Of a stretch of DNA of 7,678 bases, positions 1 to 6,907 are shown in pieces. Location of the stretch: the NCBI GenBank assembly GCA_028705705.1, contig JAQWCZ010000092.1, positions 1-7,678 of the forward strand. Direction: 5' to 3'. The notes beneath the pieces are model-generated. The model had not been told where the DNA came from and did not search any database. It worked only from the letters and a program-made list of their open reading frames with translations. Numbering within the stretch: position 1 is the first letter of the stretch; the number at the start of each line of letters is the position of its first letter. The position numbers and the translations under genes were made by a program. The stretch is from Paludibacter sp. (GTDB lineage Bacteria > Bacteroidota > Bacteroidia > Bacteroidales > Paludibacteraceae).

Positions 1-1
1 G

Positions 2-118
2 GATTTTGCATTTGCTTCTTGCTGGAAATTTAACGGAGAAGGAGAAGAACCAACATTATTCAAAGAAATGTTGGAATATGAGTTCGTGAAACGTCAACAA
101 CGTAATTACAAAGCTTAA
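2..118 (+). CDS. sdhA: Succinate dehydrogenase/fumarate reductase flavoprotein subunit, C-terminal end (partial)
   Basis: This is the last 38 codons plus the TAA stop of a gene that begins left of the window. The translated tail contains SCWKFNGEGEEPTLFKEMLE and ends in KRQQRNYKA. It resembles the C-terminus of Bacteroides-type SdhA/FrdA, the FAD-bearing subunit that interconverts succinate and fumarate on the cytoplasmic face of the membrane. The FAD-binding and active-site regions are outside the window, so the call rests on this tail and on the iron-sulfur subunit that starts 9 bases downstream in the same direction. In Bacteroidales the usual order is cytochrome b subunit, flavoprotein, iron-sulfur protein, so the cytochrome gene is expected further left. 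Whether the complex works mainly as fumarate reductase (as in anaerobic Bacteroidales) cannot be told from the sequence. Confidence 0.88.
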   Translation, partial: DFAFASCWKFNGEGEEPTLFKEMLEYEFVKRQQRNYKA

Positions 119-127
119 TCAGAAATC

Positions 128-883
128 ATGGAAAAAAGTATCAATATCACGCTAAAAATCTGGCGTCAGGCAGGTCCGAAAGTAAAAGGTAAATTCGAGA
201 CCTATAAATTAGACAATATTTCAACCGACAGTTCTTTTCTCGAGATGCTAGATGTGTTGAATGAAAAACTTATCCACGAACGCAAAGAGCCTATTGCATT
301 CGACCATGATTGTCGCGAAGGCATTTGTGGTATGTGCGGACTATACATCAACGGTCACCCACATGGGCTGGACGGTGAAACCACCACTTGTCAGTTGCAC
401 ATGCGTAGATTCAACGATGGCGACACCATCACCATTGAACCGTGGCGTTCAACAGGTTTCCCTGTAATCAAAGACCTGATTGTAAACCGCGGCGCATTCG
501 ATAAAATCATACAGGCAGGAGGTTATGTATCCGTAAACACAGGCGGTATTCCGGACGGGAATGCTATCCCTATCCCTAGAGACAAAGCTGAAGAAGCGAT
601 GGATGCAGCATCTTGCATCGGTTGTGGGGCTTGTGTAGCCGCCTGTAAAAATGGTTCAGCCATGTTGTTTGTTGCTGCGAAAGTTAGTCAGTTTGCCCTG
701 CTACCACAGGGACAGGTTGAAAGAGCTGCCCGTGCCAAAGCCATGGTATCTAAAATGGACGAACTCGGATTCGGTAATTGTACAAATACAGGAGCCTGTG
801 AAGCAGAATGCCCGAAAGCTATTTCAATATCTAACATTGCCAGGTTGAACAGAGAATATCTGAGTGCTAAAATCAAAGATTAA
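128..883 (+). CDS. sdhB: Succinate dehydrogenase/fumarate reductase iron-sulfur subunit
   Basis: This is the 251-residue electron-transfer subunit of succinate:quinone oxidoreductase. It passes electrons between the flavoprotein and the membrane cytochrome b through three iron-sulfur clusters. An N-terminal plant-ferredoxin-type domain carries the [2Fe-2S] ligands C62, C67, C70 and C88 ([11 protein letters not shown], then TTTCQLH). The C-terminal domain has [11 protein letters not shown] (C163, C166, C169, C173) and [12 protein letters not shown] (C218, C224, C228). By family precedent C163/C166/C169/C228 bind [4Fe-4S] and C173/C218/C224 bind [3Fe-4S]. All ligands are present and the length is normal. 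The residue after C173 is Lys, not Pro, which I recall as usual in the Bacteroidota/epsilon-type enzymes. The start ATG lies 9 bases after the flavoprotein stop, so the two are cotranscribed and probably translationally coupled; no clear Shine-Dalgarno site is seen. The product could equally be named FrdB. Confidence 0.96.
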   Translation: MEKSINITLKIWRQAGPKVKGKFETYKLDNISTDSSFLEMLDVLNEKLIHERKEPIAFDHDCREGICGMCGLYINGHPHGLDGETTTCQLHMRRFNDGDTITIEPWRSTGFPVIKDLIVNRGAFDKIIQAGGYVSVNTGGIPDGNAIPIPRDKAEEAMDAASCIGCGACVAACKNGSAMLFVAAKVSQFALLPQGQVERAARAKAMVSKMDELGFGNCTNTGACEAECPKAISISNIARLNREYLSAKIKD

Positions 884-895
884 AACATGGATTTT

Positions 896-939
896 ATAAA
901 AACAAAAAACCGGCCGCATGACCGGTTTTTTGTTTTTAT
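896..939. terminator. Bidirectional intrinsic terminator between sdhB and lysA
   Basis: There is a perfect inverted repeat with 18-base arms (896-913 and 922-939) and an 8-base loop (ccgcatga). The stem has a CCGG core next to the loop, flanked by six A:T pairs, one C:G pair and a further A/T run. The A/T flanks therefore give a U-rich tail whichever strand is transcribed. It starts 13 bases after the sdhB stop and ends 3 bases before the lysA stop, so it serves both convergent transcripts. Confidence 0.93.
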
Positions 940-942
940 TCC

Positions 943-2103
943 TCACTTCAATTCATCCGAGGTATATGCTTTCGGCAATTTTCTGAGATTATATTGCGAT
1001 GCCATGATTTCGCCATAAGCACCTGCCGAACGTAGCGCAATAATATCGCCACGTTTTGTTTTGTTCATTAAATAATCTTTTACAAACACATCCGATGATT
1101 CACAAATAGGACCAACCACATCATATTTTTCTTCCTGCAAATCAGAAGAAAGGTTTTCTACACGGTGATATGCCTGATACAAAGCCGGACGAATCAAATC
1201 TGTAAAACCCGCATCCAGAATCACAAATTTCTTTGAAGTACCTTCTTTCACGTATAAAACACGGGAAATCAAACTTCCACATTGTGCCACAATTGATCTT
1301 CCCAGCTCAAAATGCAGGGTTTGACCCGATCTTAAAGTCAGGTGCTCGCGGAATATCTTGAAATATGCTTCATATTCAGGAATTGGGAAATGATTCGGAT
1401 GTTCGTAGTTAATCCCCAGTCCACCACCTACATTAATATTCTCAAGTCTAATCCCATTTGCTTCAAAATGATCCTGTAATTCATTCACTCTTACACACAA
1501 ATCCTGGAAAGGAGTCATGTCGGTAATCTGTGAACCAATATGAAAATGAATCCCAATCAACTTTACATTTTGCAGACCTTTGACGATTTGCGTTACCTTA
1601 TCGATATCCGTAAGGTTTATTCCGAATTTGTTTTCGTTTAATCCTGTAGTGATGTAATGATGCGTATTGGCGCTCACATTGGGATTAATACGCAGTGCAA
1701 CTTTTGCAGTTTTATTTTTTGCACGTGCCAGCTCATCGATCACCTCAAGTTCTGGAATCGACTCCACATTAAAGCAGAAAATATCGTTATCCAAACCCAG
1801 GTTAATCTCCCAATCAGCCTTCCCTACTCCTGCAAAAACAACTTTAGCTGGAGCAATGCCAGCATTTAAAGCAGCCTGCACTTCTCCTCCACTTACACAA
1901 TCAGCACCAAATCCAGCTTCTTTGATTGTTTTCAAGACTTCCGGATTTACATTTGCTTTCAAGGCATAATGCACCACAAACGGCTGTTCCTCAATTTGTT
2001 TTTTGATTTTAGCAAGTGACGCACGTAACACATCCAGGTCGTAATAATAAAAAGGGGTGAGTATATTACTAAATTTATTAACTGGGTAATTTGCTTTTAT
2101 CAT
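943..2103 (-). CDS. lysA: Diaminopimelate decarboxylase
   Basis: This 386-residue PLP enzyme of fold type III (alanine-racemase-like) catalyses the last lysine step, decarboxylating meso-diaminopimelate to L-lysine in the cytoplasm. K49 in HYALKAN is the expected PLP lysine. HFHIGSQ (186-192) and NVGGGLG (224-230) are the barrel phosphate/substrate motifs. ELGRS (266-270) stands where many homologues have EPGRS. CESSD (C334 to D338) is the active-site segment supplied by the partner subunit of the dimer, and GAYGEIMAS (361-369) is the C-terminal PLP-side motif. Length is slightly short compared with proteobacterial LysA (about 420) but normal for Bacteroidales as I recall them. The gene lies downstream of lysC in the same direction, 101 bases apart, across a long inverted repeat. 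It ends against a strong terminator shared with sdhB. I see no separate TAnnTTTG promoter in front of it, so cotranscription with lysC is likely. Confidence 0.95.
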   Translation of the reverse strand: MIKANYPVNKFSNILTPFYYYDLDVLRASLAKIKKQIEEQPFVVHYALKANVNPEVLKTIKEAGFGADCVSGGEVQAALNAGIAPAKVVFAGVGKADWEINLGLDNDIFCFNVESIPELEVIDELARAKNKTAKVALRINPNVSANTHHYITTGLNENKFGINLTDIDKVTQIVKGLQNVKLIGIHFHIGSQITDMTPFQDLCVRVNELQDHFEANGIRLENINVGGGLGINYEHPNHFPIPEYEAYFKIFREHLTLRSGQTLHFELGRSIVAQCGSLISRVLYVKEGTSKKFVILDAGFTDLIRPALYQAYHRVENLSSDLQEEKYDVVGPICESSDVFVKDYLMNKTKRGDIIALRSAGAYGEIMASQYNLRKLPKAYTSDELK

Positions 2104-2119
2104 AATGATATTTTTAATT

Positions 2120-2196
2120 AACCATATAAGTCATATAAATAACATACAAGTTCTTGTTCTTCAACCTTACATGTTACTTATATGACCTGTGTGGTT
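2120..2196. repeat. Imperfect inverted repeat (long hairpin) between lysC and lysA
   Basis: Two 26-base arms (2120-2145 and 2171-2196) surround a 25-base spacer. Of 26 positions 22 are Watson-Crick. In RNA from the lysC-lysA strand two of the remaining four are G-U wobbles and two are A-C mismatches. Read toward lysA, each arm breaks into three degenerate 9-base units of the form RTRTGRYYT or close to it, for example ATATGACTT and ATATGGTTA on the left and ATATGACCT and GTGTGGTTT on the right. The spacer holds a small palindrome, acaag-tt-cttgt (2146-2157). No U-run follows either side, so it is not a normal intrinsic terminator. The hairpin would end about 16 bases before the lysA start codon. 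It could be an RNA structure acting on lysA expression or stability, or a copy of a dispersed palindromic intergenic element. Confidence 0.75.
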
Positions 2197-2204
2197 TAAA
2201 AAAG

Positions 2205-3518
2205 TTAATTAAACAAAGAGGAACTCAAGGCTTTCAATGCAACCTTCTTATTATCAGCATTGATGAGGAACGACACATTGTAGTTGCTACCTCCATAAGA
2301 AATCATACGAACAGGTATATCTTTCAGCGCATGAACTGCTTTTGACTGGAAGCCTACATTATCAGGCTGCAAATCGCCAACTACACAAATGATAACCATA
2401 TTTTCATCAACTGAAACGGTTCCCAGTTTCTTCAGATTATCAACAATTTCTTTTAGATTTTTCGTACTATCAATCGTAACGGAAACACCTACTTCTGATG
2501 TAGTTACCATATCAATCGGTGTTTGGTAAGATTCAAAAATCTCAAACACTTTTCTCAGGAAACCGTAAGCAAGCAGCATTCTGCCCGACTTAATTTTAAT
2601 TGCCGTTATACCATCTTTTGCAGCAACAGCCTGTATGGCTGACTTATTACTTTTTGACGAGATTAAAGTTCCTGGAGCTTTTGGATCCATTGTATTCAAT
2701 AACCTGACCGGGATATTATTCAATTTTGCCGGAAGAATACAGGTTGGGTGTAATATTTTCGCACCAAAATAAGCCAATTCAGCAGCTTCTTCAAAATTCA
2801 GATAAGGAACCGGCTTAGTACCTTCTACAAAACGTGGATCATTATTGTGCATACCATCAATGTCGGTCCAGATTTGAATTTCATCAGCTTTAATTGCAGC
2901 ACCTACTAAAGAAGCTGTATAATCACTACCACCACGTTGCAGATTGTCAATTTCACCATAGAAATTACGACAAATATAACCTTGGGTAATGTAATAAGTT
3001 TTCCCGGGATTTACCTCCAATTGTTTTACGAGATTTTCAGCTATATAAGCAGTGTCCGGTTCCGCATTCTTATCAATTCTCATATAATCAAGCGCAGGAA
3101 GTAACACGGAACTTTCACCCTGTTCTTCCAGATAAATCTGAAACATCCCGGTAGAGATCAGTTCACCCTGTGCCAGGATAGCCTTTTCTTCAAATATGGT
3201 GAATACAGCTTTCGAGAAAGTACGCAAATAATCAAAATGACGTTTTATCAACTCCATTGCATCGGACTTAGAAGTTGTTTTCGAGTACAATTCATCAACA
3301 ACATCTTCATATTTTTGCTCCAACACGTTGATACGTTCCAAAGCTCCGGATGCATTGTTTTTATAGAAATAATCAGCTATCTCAACCAAATTGTTGGTTG
3401 TACCCGACATAGCCGATAATACTATAATTTTTTGTTCTCCATTGCATATTAACTTTGCAACTTCCTTGATTCGCGCAGCAGAACCTACGGATGTTCCGCC
3501 GAATTTTAAAACTTTCAT
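2205..3518 (-). CDS. lysC: Aspartate kinase, monofunctional, with C-terminal ACT domains
   Basis: This 437-residue enzyme phosphorylates L-aspartate to aspartyl-4-phosphate, the entry step to lysine, diaminopimelate, threonine and methionine. The amino-acid-kinase domain starts with KFGGTSVG (5-12), the ATP/phosphate-binding motif. GELIST (118-123) and RGGSDYTAS (195-203) are the aspartate- and nucleotide-binding segments, and WTDIDGM (217-223) follows. From about residue 305 there are two ACT-type regulatory modules, visible as MVTTSEVGVSVTID (338-350) and MISYGGSNYNVSFLI (405-419), which in this family bind the feedback-inhibiting end product. The ACT arrangement and length match the LysC/aspartokinase III type. 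There is no homoserine dehydrogenase part, so this is not a ThrA-type fusion. The ATG at 3518 places the KFGGTS motif at the normal distance from the N-terminus. Transcription probably starts from a TACTTTTG box about 50 bases upstream. Which amino acid inhibits it cannot be read from the sequence. Confidence 0.95.
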   Translation of the reverse strand: MKVLKFGGTSVGSAARIKEVAKLICNGEQKIIVLSAMSGTTNNLVEIADYFYKNNASGALERINVLEQKYEDVVDELYSKTTSKSDAMELIKRHFDYLRTFSKAVFTIFEEKAILAQGELISTGMFQIYLEEQGESSVLLPALDYMRIDKNAEPDTAYIAENLVKQLEVNPGKTYYITQGYICRNFYGEIDNLQRGGSDYTASLVGAAIKADEIQIWTDIDGMHNNDPRFVEGTKPVPYLNFEEAAELAYFGAKILHPTCILPAKLNNIPVRLLNTMDPKAPGTLISSKSNKSAIQAVAAKDGITAIKIKSGRMLLAYGFLRKVFEIFESYQTPIDMVTTSEVGVSVTIDSTKNLKEIVDNLKKLGTVSVDENMVIICVVGDLQPDNVGFQSKAVHALKDIPVRMISYGGSNYNVSFLINADNKKVALKALSSSLFN

Positions 3519-3565
3519 CTGTATATAATTTATTTTTTAATTGTCATTTACAATCTTTCAATTTG

Positions 3566-3573
3566 CAAAAGTA
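3566..3573 (-). promoter_or_regulatory. Putative lysC promoter -7 element
   Basis: On the minus strand this reads TACTTTTG, matching the Bacteroidota -7 consensus TAnnTTTG. It lies 47 bases before the lysC start codon, giving a leader of about 40 bases. No clean TTTG -33 element sits 19-21 bases upstream, so the assignment is moderate. Confidence 0.5.
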
Positions 3574-3598
3574 ATACTTTTTTTGTAATTAGTAAGCA

Positions 3599-3630
3599 TT
3601 TGCTATATCTGCAAAATTTATCTAAATTTG
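3599..3630 (+). promoter_or_regulatory. Putative promoter of the GH9-deacetylase gene
   Basis: A TTTG (3599-3602) is followed after exactly 20 bases by TAAATTTG (3623-3630). This matches the Bacteroidota pattern of -33 TTTG, a 19-21 base spacer and -7 TAnnTTTG. The predicted start of transcription is about 3635-3638, only a few bases before ATG 3642 and about 15 before ATG 3651. This rules against the in-frame TTG at 3600 as the start codon, because that codon lies inside the -33 element. Confidence 0.62.
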
Positions 3631-3641
3631 CCGGAAACAGT

Positions 3642-5957
3642 ATGCTTTCCATGATGAAAAAAACAACATACCTACTTGTATGGCTTATTTTTATTACCAT
3701 TGATGCAACGGTCTCTGGTTCTGGAATCAGAATCAATCAACTGGGATATCTTCCGAACGCATCAAAAAAAGCTGTATTAATAAGCGAATCAAGCTCCAAA
3801 ACACAGGAGTTTACAATCCACGATGCTTTAACAAATGAAGTTTATGCCACCTTAAAATCTGTATGTTTATGGGGTAGTTTTGATAAATATAACAGTAATT
3901 ACATACTCGATTTCAGTTCTTTTAAAAAGGAAGGCGCTTTTTACATCAAGGCTGGCAACATCTATTCTCCAACCATCTATATCAATAAAAATTTATACAT
4001 CAGTACGACAGATAAATTAATAGCATATCTCCAGTCACAACGTTTTGGAGGTGATGTTTCAGGTGGCTGGTGGTATGATTCATCGAACAAAAACAGAAAT
4101 ATAGCCGTTAATGCAACTGTAACTTATCAACTGCTTTTCACTTATAATATGTATCCCGATATTTTTAATGATTTGGTTGATTTTAACGGTGAAAAACAAC
4201 CAAACCAAATTCCCGACATCATTGATGAGGCAAAATGGGGTATCGACTGGCTTTCAAAGGTGAATTACAAATCGACAAGCATCGCGGTTGCCGGAAAGTT
4301 AGCTTCAGTTTTTGCACTTGCTTCAGATGTATTTAGCAACTTTTACCCTGAAATAGCTAACGAGCTGACTGAAAAGTCAGTAGAAATTTACAAGCAAGCA
4401 AAGTTACGGGAAATTAATCACTGGGAACTGAACACTCCTGATGATATTATGACAGAAGAGAACTGGAAAGATGATATGCAACTGGCTGCTATACAACTAT
4501 ATTTCCTTACCTATAATCCTGATTATTTACAGGATGCGATGCTTTGGGGAGCAAATGAACCCATTCCACAGTGGATTTTTTCAGTCTGTGACAAACCTTT
4601 GCGATTTTATCCCTATCTAAACTGGAGTCATTTTTTAATGATGCAAGTCGAAAATCCTCAGATAAAGAAGAACTTTCAACAGAATATGAATATAGCGTTG
4701 TTAAGAGCAAAACTGGCAGCTCAGGACAATCCGTTCAACATTGGTATCAGTTTAACTGAAAATTCCAATAATAAAATTACAGCTTTACACAATATGTGTT
4801 TTGCCTACAGGAAACAAACCGGCGATTCAACTTTCATCGCAATGGAAGAAGCTCTTTTCAACTGGATTTTCGGATGCAATCCCTGGGGTATCTCTATGGT
4901 TACCGGCTTACCGGAAAACGGAATTACGCCGCAACACCCACACTCGAAATCATACATCGAAACTGATAAAATTGTCAACGGAGCATTGGTCAACGGTGCC
5001 ATCAGCAACCTTTGTCTTGGAAATACAGAACTTGACAAACAGATTTATGACGGCAATTATGAAAAACATCAGACTGAGTGGGCTGTGTACCATGATCATG
5101 TAAACGATTTCATCACCAATCAGGCCAATATTGATGCGACAGCTTCCTTGCTACATTTGTTAGCCGTTCGCCAGGCAAACGGTGAAAAAAAAGAATATTT
5201 CGACAAAAATCAATATGAAAGTGGAGGCATCACCCGTTTCAATCCTGAAAACAAACAAATCACCATTATCTTTACCGGTCATCAGGATGCAGACGGATAT
5301 AAAAAAATCAAGACAACACTGAAAAAATACAACGTAAAAGCAGCATTCTTTTTTTCCGGGCATTTTTTGCGAAAGCCAGGTAACTCGCATATAATTAAAA
5401 AACTCAGGGAAGATGGACATTATATCGGTCCGGCTACCAATCATTATTTTAAGCTCGCAGATACAAATGGGATTCAGTCAATAAGCATACGTAAAACAGC
5501 ATTTCTGAATGACTTAAGAGAAAACTATGCAGCACTAAAAAAACTGGGGATTAGCAAACAACAAGCTCCTTTTTTCAACCCTCCGTTTGAAATGTATAAC
5601 GACAGCATCAGCGAATGGTGTAAAGATGCAGGTGTTTACCTGATTCGTTCAACACCCGGAACATACTCCAACCTTGATAATACATTACCCGAAATGCGGG
5701 AGAATTACTTTTCAAGCATGGATATCATCAACAGAATTTTACAGATTGAAAAGTCAAACGGATTAAATGGCTATATTTTACAATTTCATGTGGGGACAAA
5801 TCCGGCAAGAAAGGACAAGTTTTATAACCATCTTTCTACATTGATCAGCTACCTGCAAAATATTGGGTATCAATTTACCGATTTGTTTACCGTGAGTGAT
5901 CTCGTATCAAATCCATCGGAGATTCAGGCTGATCAGCAAAAGAAAGTAAAAAAATAA
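3642..5957 (+). CDS. Secreted GH9-family glycoside hydrolase fused to a polysaccharide-deacetylase-like domain; both active sites look substituted
   Basis: About 771 residues (numbered from ATG 3642; ATGs at 3651 and 3654 are also plausible). A signal peptide (about 1-26, KK then a hydrophobic stretch, no lipobox Cys) directs export. Residues 30-116 form the Ig-like domain that precedes many GH9 modules (RINQLGYLP). Residues 125-511 are GH9-like: GDVSGGWWYD, IPDIIDEAKWGIDWL (190-204), NWKDDMQLAA, GCNPWGISMVTG (411-422) and VNDFITNQANID (487-498). The canonical DAGD motif reads DSSN (146-149), so the catalytic base is Asn149. The catalytic Glu of the TNE motif is Gln494. PHHR reads PHSK (433-436). 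Residues 538-751 resemble NodB/CE4 deacetylases (VKAAFFFSG, LREDGHYIG, PPFEMYNDS, H716 in QFHVGTNP), but the metal-binding H-x3-H reads A598-x3-Y602 and TFDDG is absent. The frame is uninterrupted and base composition is like its neighbours. It is not in a SusC/SusD locus here. Likely a periplasmic or exported glycan-interacting protein; enzymatic activity is doubtful. Confidence 0.85.
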   Translation: MLSMMKKTTYLLVWLIFITIDATVSGSGIRINQLGYLPNASKKAVLISESSSKTQEFTIHDALTNEVYATLKSVCLWGSFDKYNSNYILDFSSFKKEGAFYIKAGNIYSPTIYINKNLYISTTDKLIAYLQSQRFGGDVSGGWWYDSSNKNRNIAVNATVTYQLLFTYNMYPDIFNDLVDFNGEKQPNQIPDIIDEAKWGIDWLSKVNYKSTSIAVAGKLASVFALASDVFSNFYPEIANELTEKSVEIYKQAKLREINHWELNTPDDIMTEENWKDDMQLAAIQLYFLTYNPDYLQDAMLWGANEPIPQWIFSVCDKPLRFYPYLNWSHFLMMQVENPQIKKNFQQNMNIALLRAKLAAQDNPFNIGISLTENSNNKITALHNMCFAYRKQTGDSTFIAMEEALFNWIFGCNPWGISMVTGLPENGITPQHPHSKSYIETDKIVNGALVNGAISNLCLGNTELDKQIYDGNYEKHQTEWAVYHDHVNDFITNQANIDATASLLHLLAVRQANGEKKEYFDKNQYESGGITRFNPENKQITIIFTGHQDADGYKKIKTTLKKYNVKAAFFFSGHFLRKPGNSHIIKKLREDGHYIGPATNHYFKLADTNGIQSISIRKTAFLNDLRENYAALKKLGISKQQAPFFNPPFEMYNDSISEWCKDAGVYLIRSTPGTYSNLDNTLPEMRENYFSSMDIINRILQIEKSNGLNGYILQFHVGTNPARKDKFYNHLSTLISYLQNIGYQFTDLFTVSDLVSNPSEIQADQQKKVKK

Positions 5958-5991
5958 AATCATAAAGTTGTTTGCCAAACTTTATGATTTT
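5956..5991. terminator. Bidirectional terminator between the GH9 gene and tRNA-His
   Basis: The 14-base arms aaaatcataaagtt (5956-5969) and aactttatgatttt (5978-5991) are perfectly complementary around an 8-base loop. The left arm overlaps the last bases of the GH9 gene's stop codon. The stem is AT-rich and only moderately stable. A T-run continues on the plus strand only briefly, while on the minus strand the arm is followed by TTATTTTTTT, so it fits both the GH9 transcript and the tRNA transcript reading toward it. Confidence 0.7.
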
Positions 5992-6005
5992 GTAAGTTAT
6001 AAAAA

Positions 6006-6083
<78 letters not shown>

Positions 6084-6097
6084 ATGTTTTCGAGCTG

Positions 6098-6128
6098 CAA
6101 AGATAATACAGCAAAAAGTTATATGCAA
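6098..6128 (-). promoter_or_regulatory. Putative promoter of tRNA-His
   Basis: On the minus strand TATCTTTG (6105-6098) matches the TAnnTTTG -7 consensus exactly. A TTG (6128-6126, within GCTTGC) lies 20 bases upstream as a partial -33 element. The predicted start of transcription falls within about 10 bases of the tRNA 5' end, leaving a very short leader. Confidence 0.58.
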
Positions 6129-6196
6129 GCAATTTCAATAAAATAAAATTAAATTTTTCATTTAACTAACTATCAAACACATACACAACTTCGCCA

Positions 6197-6898
6197 ATGA
6201 AATATCTAATTACAAATTCTGAATTTGACCAACAAATCACCCAAATAAAAAAACAAATCAAACTATCGATGGATGGCATTATTTCTGATTCGATGAAAGC
6301 CCATGGTATTGTTTACAAAAAAAACTATGGCGTATCAATCCCCAGAATCAGAGAAATTGCAAAATCTTATTCTAAAAGCCATGATTTAGCTCAGCGCTTA
6401 TGGTTACTTGATGTACGTGAAACCAAGATACTCGCGACACTTTTGCAGCCGGTTGAAACATTTACCAGAAAGCATGCAGCAACATGGTTAGACAAATGCA
6501 GCAATATAGAGCTAATTGAACAAGCTTGCATGAATCTGTATCAATACCTGCCTTTTGCGATCGATTTCAGTATGGATTGTATTCAATCGGTCAATATTCA
6601 ACATAAATTATTCGGTTACAGCCTTTTGATACGAATCTCCAAACAACTTAGTTCTGATGAAATTAACACGATATTACAAAATATACATCAATTTAATTTG
6701 TCAGGAACCGATCATGTTCTATATAACGCCATGGCAAACTGCCTGACACGACTTGCCAGAAATAATAAAAAAACAGCCTTAACAATTTACAGCAACATTC
6801 AGCCTTTTGAACATGATGACGTTTCAGGTAAGAAGCATATCTTTCAAATGGTAAAACAAGAATTAATATTTTTAGGATATCTGGATGAGAAATTCTGA
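6197..6898 (+). CDS. DNA alkylation repair protein, AlkD-like HEAT-repeat family
   Basis: This 233-residue predicted cytoplasmic protein, all helical in character, has no signal peptide or membrane segment. The N-terminal third carries the pattern I associate with the Bacteroidota DNA alkylation repair family: DSMKAHGIVYKKNYGVSIP (31-49), then RIREIAKSYSKSHDLAQRLW (50-69) and RETKILATLLQP (74-85). Members of the AlkC/AlkD superfamily are HEAT-like-repeat DNA glycosylases that remove positively charged alkylated bases such as 3-methyladenine and 7-methylguanine. I cannot place the catalytic Asp and aromatic residues of Bacillus AlkD with certainty here, so the family call is firmer than the activity. 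The ATG at 6197 has no clear Shine-Dalgarno site or strong promoter before it; TAAATTTT at 6150-6157 is one mismatch from a -7 box. The gap to the next gene is 36 bases and holds that gene's promoter, so this gene may be transcribed alone. Confidence 0.75.
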   Translation: MKYLITNSEFDQQITQIKKQIKLSMDGIISDSMKAHGIVYKKNYGVSIPRIREIAKSYSKSHDLAQRLWLLDVRETKILATLLQPVETFTRKHAATWLDKCSNIELIEQACMNLYQYLPFAIDFSMDCIQSVNIQHKLFGYSLLIRISKQLSSDEINTILQNIHQFNLSGTDHVLYNAMANCLTRLARNNKKTALTIYSNIQPFEHDDVSGKKHIFQMVKQELIFLGYLDEKF

Positions 6899-6907
6899 AA
6901 AATGACT

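Noticed and set aside
1667..1969. Plus-strand open frame of 100 codons across lysA
   Set aside because: It is antisense to a gene with all diaminopimelate decarboxylase motifs, and it has no promoter or family signature.
943..2103. ELGRS instead of EPGRS in diaminopimelate decarboxylase as a possible active-site defect
   Set aside because: I recall the Leu form as common in Bacteroidales LysA. The Glu, Gly and Arg are kept and all other motifs are intact.
2104..2204. Lysine riboswitch or transcription attenuator before lysA
   Set aside because: The gap is too short for the lysine riboswitch core, no terminator U-run follows the hairpin, and no leader peptide with Lys codons is visible.
2154..2345. 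Small plus-strand frame of 63 codons starting in the lysC-lysA gap
   Set aside because: Its first third lies in the inverted repeat and the rest is antisense to the end of lysC. There is no ribosome binding site or recognisable product.
3600..3641. N-terminal extension of the GH9 protein from the TTG at 3600
   Set aside because: The TTG overlaps the -33 promoter element, the -7 box lies inside the extension, and the extension would push the signal peptide 14-18 residues inward. ATG starts at 3642, 3651 and 3654 fit better.
5100..5260. A frameshift or gene fusion artefact between the GH9 and deacetylase-like parts
   Set aside because: The frame is continuous through a charged linker, no internal start or ribosome binding site is seen, and similar two-domain proteins are remembered from other Bacteroidota.
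5160..5444. Minus-strand open frame of 94 codons antisense to the GH9-deacetylase gene
   Set aside because: It lies wholly inside a well-supported coding region, has no recognisable family features, and its Phe-rich content mirrors the A-rich Lys codons of the sense strand.
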